A program made the translations under genes and the position numbers. A stretch of 30,902 nucleotides of DNA from a virus: positions 1 to 30,902 of IMG/VR virus record IMGVR_UViG_3300010334_000186. One strand, given 5' to 3'. Below are positions 28,344 to 30,902 of the stretch, in pieces (position 1 is the stretch's first letter; every line of letters begins with the position of its first letter). The notes under the pieces were generated by a model. That model saw nothing but the letters and a program-made list of their open reading frames with translations, was not told where the DNA came from and searched no databases.

Positions 28344-28735
28344 ACGAGCTAGTTCTAGCGGCAACCATTCACCGGGTGAAAATGTGCGAGGACAGAATCA
28401 AAGAGTTCGAGCAAATGGTAACAACACTAACCGCACAGATGGCACACAATCGCGCGGAATTGGCCTCTAAAGGGCTTGCAAACCTAGTTATGGGCACAAC
28501 TACCCCCCTAGACATTCCAAAGGAGCTAGTGCCAACCTACGGAAAATATAGAGCAAGGGGCAATCGAACTCACGCGGTTGTTATGAAGCGTTGGGAAATT
28601 TGGAAGGCTCAACACGAGTCTGGGCTTTCGCTTCGAGATATTGCAAGGGCTTGGGGGTGTCACCCCACAAGCGTTCTTAATGCCAAGAATAGAAAGTTCA
28701 AAGCACGAAAAGCAACTGGGAGGAACACAAAATGA
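28340..28735 (+). CDS. DnaA-domain-IV-like HTH protein
   Basis: 131 residues from the GTG at 28340, which overlaps the initiator stop (GTGA). The first half is coiled coil (VKMCEDRIKEFEQMVTTLTA). The C-terminus (about 85-125) is a helix-turn-helix, THAVVMKRWEIWKAQHESGL then RDIARAWGCHPTSVLNAKNR, reminiscent of DnaA domain IV (FG-x-RD-x-S-T-V-L-x-A). Position right after the initiator suggests a replication partner or regulator. The DnaA likeness is limited to the HTH. Confidence 0.6.
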   Translation: MNELVLAATIHRVKMCEDRIKEFEQMVTTLTAQMAHNRAELASKGLANLVMGTTTPLDIPKELVPTYGKYRARGNRTHAVVMKRWEIWKAQHESGLSLRDIARAWGCHPTSVLNAKNRKFKARKATGRNTK

Positions 28736-28998
28736 TCGCTATGGTTGAAGCAGAGCAGTTTGAGTTGCCTTTTATGAGGACAACACATCCAGTAAAGACG
28801 GACGGGCACGATCAGAACGCTCGCATCCTAGCCCACTTGAAATCTGGACGAACACTCACGGCTCTGGAAGCACTCGATTGGTTCAAGTGCTTTCGCTTGG
28901 CAAGCCGAGTTTGCGATTTGCGAAAGGCTGGTTACGATGTGCAGAAGCGAACCATAAAGACGAACAGCGGGAAGAATGTTGCGGAGTATTATTTGTGA
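28732..28998 (+). CDS. HTH_39-like small DNA-binding protein
   Basis: 88 residues. ARILAHLKSGRTLTALEALD, WFKCFRLASRVCDLRKAGYD and a beta end NSGKNVAEYYL match the short phage helix-turn-helix family that includes HTH_39 (ILxHLxxGxxLTxxEAL). It is overlapped at both ends, ATGA before and GTGA after. Probable transcription or replication regulator. Confidence 0.7.
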   Translation: MIAMVEAEQFELPFMRTTHPVKTDGHDQNARILAHLKSGRTLTALEALDWFKCFRLASRVCDLRKAGYDVQKRTIKTNSGKNVAEYYL

Positions 28999-30074
28999 AT
29001 TACGAAATCAAACAAGGCGATTGCTTGGAAGTTCTAAAAACACTTCCTAGCGAGTCGGTAAATTGTTGTATCACATCGCCCCCATATTGGGGATTGAGAG
29101 ACTATGGAACTGCAAAATGGGAAGGAGGAAATGGAAATTGCGAACACACTATAAGTCATTATTCAGACAACTTAAAACCAGATTGTGATAGACCAGTTCG
29201 AGGAGATAGAAGTTTGTGTATAAAATGTGGTGCAAAAAGAATTGACTCGCAAATTGGACTTGAACTTACTCCACAAGAATATGTCGAAAAGATTGTTTTG
29301 ATATTCCGTGAGGTGAGAAGGGTTTTAAGGGCAGACGGAACGCTATGGCTAAATCTGGGCGATACATATTCAGCCCAGCGATGGACAAAGAAAGGGGAGA
29401 CAACAACCCCGGCACAACCAATGAACGGAATGAGTGACACTTGGAGGGCGATAGCACCCACAAAAGAAAGTGGTTTGCCAGACAAGAACCTTGTTGGAAT
29501 CCCTTGGCGTGTGGCCTTCGCATTACAAACTGACGGATGGTACTTACGCCAAGACATTATTTGGCATAAGCCGAACCCAATGCCCGAAAGCGTTACGGAT
29601 AGATGCACCAAGGCTCACGAATACATTTTTCTTATGAGCAAAAATCCAAATTATTATTTTGATAATGAGGCTATTTCCGAAAATGCAATATCAAAACAAG
29701 GAAAAGGAGCAATCGGAAGGGGACAACAAGGTTATTCCGTTGCCTCTGGAAAAGGAATGTCTCCACAACAAGACCACAGTGGATGGATGGGTGGAGATGG
29801 AAATACTAGAAATAAGAGGAGTGTTTGGTCGGTAACGGTCAAGCCCTACAAAGAAGCTCACTTCGCAACATTCCCCAAGGAACTTATAGAGCCGTGCGTA
29901 TTGGCTGGATGTCCTAAAGACGGAACAATTCTAGACCCATTCGGAGGTAGTGGCACAACGGCAGAAGTAGCAATCGAGAATGGGAGAAATGCGTTGCTTG
30001 TAGAACTTAATCCAGAATACATCGAACTGGCAAAGACAAGAATAAGCAATACGCAGACAAATCTATTTTGTTGA
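28995..30074 (+). CDS. DNA methyltransferase, beta-class (N6-adenine/N4-cytosine)
   Basis: 359 residues from the GTG at 28995 (GTGA overlap with the HTH gene). Motif IV is SPPYWG (28-33) and motif I is DPFGGSGTT (314-322), the beta-class order. A segment with Cys/His (C49, H51, C64, C75, C78) between motif IV and the ENGLTL-free helix part suggests an inserted zinc module. The middle EYVEKIVLIFREVRRVLRAD and LWLNLGDTY are the usual motif VI-VII region. SPPYW is typical of N4-cytosine or N6-adenine enzymes of phages. Would modify phage DNA. Only the target sequence is unknown. Confidence 0.92.
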   Translation: MNYEIKQGDCLEVLKTLPSESVNCCITSPPYWGLRDYGTAKWEGGNGNCEHTISHYSDNLKPDCDRPVRGDRSLCIKCGAKRIDSQIGLELTPQEYVEKIVLIFREVRRVLRADGTLWLNLGDTYSAQRWTKKGETTTPAQPMNGMSDTWRAIAPTKESGLPDKNLVGIPWRVAFALQTDGWYLRQDIIWHKPNPMPESVTDRCTKAHEYIFLMSKNPNYYFDNEAISENAISKQGKGAIGRGQQGYSVASGKGMSPQQDHSGWMGGDGNTRNKRSVWSVTVKPYKEAHFATFPKELIEPCVLAGCPKDGTILDPFGGSGTTAEVAIENGRNALLVELNPEYIELAKTRISNTQTNLFC

Positions 30075-30129
30075 ACAACCCAAAACCAGCCCTTGCCTCA
30101 ATAAAAACTCAAAGTAAGTTGCAAACTCA

Positions 30130-30423
30130 ATGAACGAAGCATACACAACCCCAGATGCCAAGGCCAAGAGCATTCTTTCTGACCGCTACCCCGGCAAAGA
30201 ACTAGAAAAACTTTACGCAACGACTCGCAACCAAGCGACCATTGATATGCTCCGAGATGCCGTGTTCACCCTAATCACCAACGAGATTCCTACTTGCACG
30301 ATTGCGGAGGTGCTAAAGAAAACTCACGGGGCGATTCAGTACCACCTACGATATTTAGAGGGTAGGGGCAAGATCAAAAGGCCAAACAAGCGATGCCATT
30401 GGACAGAGGTCAAATGTGAATGA
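30130..30423 (+). CDS. Winged-helix DNA-binding protein
   Basis: 97 residues. IPTCTIAEVLKKTHGAIQYH then LRYLEGRGKIKRP is a helix-turn-helix plus wing. The N-terminal half (MNEAYTTPDAKAKSILSDRY) is a short linker. It follows a 55-base spacer after the methyltransferase, with no clear promoter, and its end overlaps the start of the cytosine methyltransferase by eight bases, suggesting control of that gene. Basic C-terminus. Confidence 0.66.
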   Translation: MNEAYTTPDAKAKSILSDRYPGKELEKLYATTRNQATIDMLRDAVFTLITNEIPTCTIAEVLKKTHGAIQYHLRYLEGRGKIKRPNKRCHWTEVKCE

Positions 30424-30902
30424 AAAGCCAACTCACCTCGATTTGTTCAGCGGAATCGGAGGATTCGCTCTTGCCGCTGGATGGGCTGGATTTGAAACCA
30501 TTGGATTCTGCGACAACGAACCCTACGCCCAAGCCGTCCTCAAAAAGCATTGGCCTAATGTCCCAATTCACGGAGACATCAAAACACTCAATGGCACGGC
30601 ATATCGAGGAGTCACTCTTCTCACGGGAGGATTTCCCTGCCAGCCGTTCAGTAACGCCGGGAAGCGGAGAGGCAAGGACGATGACCGCTATCTCTGGCCG
30701 CAAATGCTCCGAGTCATACAAGAGGCAAGGCCAGATTGGATTGTTGGTGAGAATGTTGTTGGGGTCATCGGCTTGGCACTCGACCAAGTGTGTTCTGACT
30801 TGGAAGCAGAGGGTTACGAAGTCGAGCCGATCATTATTCCAGCTTGCGGTGTCGATGCCCCGCACAGAAGAGACAGGGTTTGGATTATGGGCAACGCCAA
30901 AT
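30416..30902 (+). CDS. C5-cytosine DNA methyltransferase, 3' partial
   Basis: 162 codons are visible before the window ends. Starting at the GTG at 30416 the frame reads HLDLFSGIGGFALAAGW (motif I), GGFPCQPFSNAGKR (motif IV, catalytic Cys75), GENVVG (motif VI) and ACGVDAPHRRDRVW (motif VIII). These are in the standard m5C order. The target-recognition domain and C-terminal motifs lie beyond the window. It would methylate cytosine C5 in phage DNA to block restriction. An antisense open frame over the same bases is a shadow. The GTG overlaps the winged-helix stop; no better ATG is in frame. Confidence 0.95.
   Translation, partial: MNEKPTHLDLFSGIGGFALAAGWAGFETIGFCDNEPYAQAVLKKHWPNVPIHGDIKTLNGTAYRGVTLLTGGFPCQPFSNAGKRRGKDDDRYLWPQMLRVIQEARPDWIVGENVVGVIGLALDQVCSDLEAEGYEVEPIIIPACGVDAPHRRDRVWIMGNAK

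Noticed and set aside
30410-30865. Long open frame on the minus strand at the right end
   Set aside because: Complement of the C5-cytosine methyltransferase coding frame, which has all its motifs on the + strand.
1-30902. Search for tRNA, integrase, repressor, transposon, CRISPR array
   Set aside because: None recognised by eye. All gaps above 60 bases were inspected and are explained by small genes, the terminator, or the spacer at 24231.

Overview
The window is a contiguous stretch of a tailed-phage genome, or an unintegrated or prophage-like copy of one. Every credible gene lies on the + strand and most neighbours overlap by 1-8 bases (ATGA, GTGA or TAATG junctions), so there is almost no free intergenic space. 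The order small terminase, large terminase, gpW-like connector, portal, protease with nested scaffold, decoration protein, major capsid, connector and terminator genes, tail tube, frameshifted chaperone, tape measure follows the phage lambda plan, although the protein sequences are only distantly lambda-like. A tape measure of 527 residues predicts a short tail (about 80 nm at 0.15 nm per residue). A lipoprotein embedded out of frame in a small membrane-protein gene (spanin-type arrangement) argues for a Gram-negative host; the host itself cannot be named from the sequence. No integrase, repressor, tRNA, transposon or CRISPR array was seen. Both window ends cut genes, so this is not the whole genome.

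Layout. 1-3.8 kb: end of a DNA methyltransferase, small terminase, two small genes set off by a 22-bp repeat, HNH nuclease, large terminase. 3.7-9.5 kb: gpW-like connector, portal with long C-terminal extension, Dps-like DUF5856 protein, protease/scaffold with an internal scaffold start, decoration and major capsid proteins, then a strong terminator. 9.5-12.6 kb: two small beta-rich proteins, a large two-domain glycosyltransferase and a second transferase-like gene. 12.6-21.8 kb: head-tail connector, two tandem paralogous tail-terminator-like proteins, a small lipoprotein/coiled-coil membrane cluster, tail tube, a tail chaperone pair made by -1 frameshifting, tape measure, distal tail and fibre genes. 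21.8-22.85 kb: lysis cassette (holin-like, overlapping spanin-like pair, M15 endolysin). 22.85-30.9 kb: early/replication region with a MazG-like protein, phosphoesterase, small winged-helix proteins, a minimal ligase-like nucleotidyltransferase, a PD-(D/E)xK-like nuclease, a recombination-type protein with an ExoX-like tail, a replisome-organiser-type initiator carrying tandem repeats that could be the origin, and two more DNA methyltransferases of different classes.

How it works together. Terminase and HNH protein package DNA through the portal into a shell built by capsid and nested scaffold and matured by the protease. The frameshifted chaperone loads tail tube protein on the tape measure. 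The glycosyltransferases probably modify virion or host-surface glycans. The three methyltransferases probably protect DNA against host restriction. The most interesting signals not explained by ordinary genes are a recurrent TTGACA hexamer placed 13-28 nt upstream of eight late-gene starts, a one-gene cassette bounded by direct repeats that duplicate a gene junction, the complete frameshift signal at 15.55 kb, and the iteron-like repeats inside the initiator gene.
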